64,000 nucleotides of DNA, taken from Streptomyces orinoci. Its GTDB lineage: Bacteria; Actinomycetota; Actinomycetes; Streptomycetales; Streptomycetaceae. Within the stretch, counting starts at the first letter, position 1; the number at the start of each line of letters is the position of its first letter. The notes under the pieces were generated by a model, which was not told where the DNA came from, searched no databases, and worked only from the letters and a program-made list of their open reading frames with translations. Below are positions 63,201 to 64,000 of the stretch, in pieces. The stretch lies in the NCBI RefSeq assembly GCF_003121295.1, contig NZ_PHNC01000008.1, positions 124,001 through 188,000 of the forward strand, in the 5' to 3' direction. The position numbers were made by a program, and so were the translations under genes.

Positions 63201-64000
63201 CGGTCAGTTGGTTGAGCGCGATGACGCCCGCGGTCCTGGCCAGGATGTTGCGGTGCCGCAGCTCGACCGCCTTGGGGCGGCCGGTGCTGCCCGAGGTGAG
63301 CATCAGCAGCACCAGCTCATCCGGGTCCGCCGGATGCCAGTCCCGGTCCTCCGGGCCCTGAAGCAGCGTCTCCAGCGCGGCCACCCGGGCCCCGTCCAGC
63401 AGTTCCGCCACACCCCGGTCGGTGCCGGCCGAGCCGAGCACCGGCGGGCGGCCCAGCATCTCCCAGGCGTCGGCCAGCTTGGCGGTCTGCGCGCCGCCCC
63501 GCTGGTATCCGCCGGCCGGTACGGCCAGCGGCACCGCGACCAGTCCGCCCAGCGCGCACGCCCAGAAGCCGGTGACAAAGTCCCGGGTGGAGGCGAGCTG
63601 GAGCAGCACCGCGTCACCCGGGCGCAGGCCCAGGGCGCGCAGCCCGTGCAGGGCCCGGGAGGCGTCCTCGGCCAGCCGGGCATAGCTCTGGCGGTCCTCC
63701 GAGCCATCGGCCCGCAGATGCACCAGGTCGCCCGGCCCCGCCGCGGCCCGGCGCAGCGCCGCCACCAGGTCGGGGACGTCCAGCGGGACCAGCTCGGGGC
63801 CGTGCACCAGGGAGGGCGGGCCGTCCGGCGTCCGCTCCCCGTCCGTCTCCGGCGCCCGGCCGGCACCGGAACCCGGCAGGGCGTCGGTGGGCAGCGCACC
63901 GGGCACATCGGACAGATGGGTGCGGCGCGGGGCGGGCGCGGGCGCCTCCTCGATCCGTACCACGGCCTCGCCGACCCGGGGGTCGGCGGCCAGCCGCTCC
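60283..64000 (-). CDS. NRPS module, C-terminal part: A - KR - PCP (runs off right edge)
   Basis: At least 1,238 residues, open at the right edge. The visible part starts with a linker (ERLAADPRVGEAVVRIEEAP) like the one at about residues 905-935 of the terminal NRPS. Then follow an intact adenylation domain ([12 protein letters not shown] near 63290, [27 protein letters not shown]), a ketoreductase (TGGLGGVG near 61530, catalytic YAAAN), a short A10-like remnant and a carrier domain with FARGGHSILL (Ser near 60553). It lacks a thioesterase and hands its product to the PKS, whose start overlaps its stop by eight bases. It likely activates and reduces an aromatic or branched alpha-keto acid. 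Upstream domains, including a threonine module if the antimycin model holds, are outside the window. Confidence 0.85.
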   Translation of the reverse strand, partial: ERLAADPRVGEAVVRIEEAPAPAPRRTHLSDVPGALPTDALPGSGAGRAPETDGERTPDGPPSLVHGPELVPLDVPDLVAALRRAAAGPGDLVHLRADGSEDRQSYARLAEDASRALHGLRALGLRPGDAVLLQLASTRDFVTGFWACALGGLVAVPLAVPAGGYQRGGAQTAKLADAWEMLGRPPVLGSAGTDRGVAELLDGARVAALETLLQGPEDRDWHPADPDELVLLMLTSGSTGRPKAVELRHRNILARTAGVIALNQLTAGDPSFNWMPLDHVGGVVHVHIRDLITGARQVHAPTSWVLEDPLRWLDAIDRYRAATTWAPNFAYGLVVEHLATADRARTWDLSTLRMSLNAGEAVVPRVVRRFLTALAPYGLPHDAVQPVWGAAETCSGQTHAVLTLDNTRDEDTLVDLGHPYPGCSIRITDDSGAVVPEGVIGHFQLRGPAVTDGYHRAPEHNAEAFTADGWYDSGDLGFLRGGRLTLTGRAKDTIIVNGANLHPHDIEAVAEEHPAVERSFTAAVAVRTPADTTDRLAVFLTLRPGVDRAAALAEIAGKVTGQTGVRPGYLVPLAASEIPKTEIGKIQRAALRARFAAGEYAAVIREADLLLGNERTVPHWFTRPVWQRAEAPQPDPGRYAEGHTLVLADPGGTVAARFAELVAGAGGRCTVLDDPALFGAAAPVRRVVDLTRLGTAPGDPFDPASTVGEVKAVARLVSVLAARAEPVALEIAAPGGAMPAHAAAAAMLRSAAQELPWLSVRWTEVEPGGDTAGALFGEVAGEPVETDVALRADGRHVLRLAETEAAPAGSPPVLTRGGHHLITGGLGGVGTELARHLLTRYGARLTLLGRTPADDPQRASVLAELAARGEVRYLLVDVTDPAAVRAALDTAGPVDGVWHLAGQVSDLPVAGTPVERWEPELAAKVTGAAVLTEALRDRPGTLFVSFSSVNGLFGGARAGAYAAANAHLDALAVHQRALGLRAFSLAWSMWDERGMSRDFAMKALTEARGYRALGRHEALNSLAVALGQAALGQDVARVLIGLDPAAPFIRARLSAPARPLLRLTGHVTPGREAAHPAGERPDTLPDRFGTPVPCTVLPVGALPRETTGGQPAQGADTELVTALTALWGEVLETDGLGPHDDFFARGGHSILLVALRTLIENRLGHQPEIADLFTYPTPAALAAHLTGRPPAGEPAHQDSERPGGPAAPSDADQRARQRREHLARRRAASSRKDTSHHG

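Noticed and set aside
1..64000. CRISPR arrays, insertion sequences, integrases, tRNA or rRNA genes
   Set aside because: I saw no regularly spaced repeats, transposase or integrase motifs, and no tRNA cloverleaf or rRNA sequence in reading both strands.

Overview
The window is high-GC DNA with GTG starts, overlapping GTGA/ATGA gene junctions, GGAGG ribosome sites and twin-arginine and lipobox signal peptides, as expected of a Streptomyces or close relative. From memory, the order of genes between about 1.6 and 28.5 kb (ngcEFG, rok7B7, xylFGH, dxs, fatty-acid oxidation pair, RNase D, response regulator, DUF3000, hemE, hemY, hemQ) follows the S. coelicolor SCO6005-SCO6042 neighbourhood, so this part is conserved chromosome.

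Layout. 0-9.6 kb is sugar uptake: the N-terminal part of a secreted GH92 mannosidase (reverse strand), then an N-acetylglucosamine/chitobiose-type ABC importer (ngcEFG), the ROK regulator rok7B7 and the xylose-type importer xylFGH. 9.9-17 kb holds a secreted sedolisin protease, dxs of the non-mevalonate isoprenoid pathway, an amino-acid permease and an uncharacterised protein. 17.3-28.5 kb carries beta-oxidation genes, RNase D, an orphan response regulator and three haem genes (hemE, hemY, hemQ) of the coproporphyrin-dependent route. 28.6-37.4 kb is less conserved: a secreted peptidase-like hydrolase, a TIGR04222-like membrane protein, a DUF4142-like protein, a NERD-like protein, an efeO-efeB iron pair, a secreted phosphoesterase and a short BlaI-like regulator.

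From 37.5 kb to the right edge the genes read together as one biosynthetic cluster of the antimycin type (antimycin, JBIR-06, neoantimycin, respirantin). kynA-kynB-kynU would turn tryptophan into anthranilate. A free-standing ligase and ACP would load it. A PaaABCDE-type multicomponent oxygenase, the counterpart of AntHIJKL, would convert it to 3-aminosalicylate. A PPTase primes the carriers. On the reverse strand run an NRPS module (partial, open at the right edge), a one-module PKS (KS-AT-MT-ACP), a terminal NRPS module ending in a thioesterase, an MbtH protein, an SDR-type oxidoreductase and a type II thioesterase. Both NRPS modules contain an intact adenylation domain followed by a ketoreductase, the arrangement used to select alpha-keto acids and reduce them to alpha-hydroxy acids, so the likely product is a multi-lactone depsipeptide. 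No formyltransferase for the usual 3-formamido group is in the window. The threonine module and start of the assembly line must lie beyond 64 kb.

Two structural themes stand out outside the genes: a family of short dispersed repeats, often as inverted pairs between convergent genes, and several near-perfect hairpins that probably terminate transcription.
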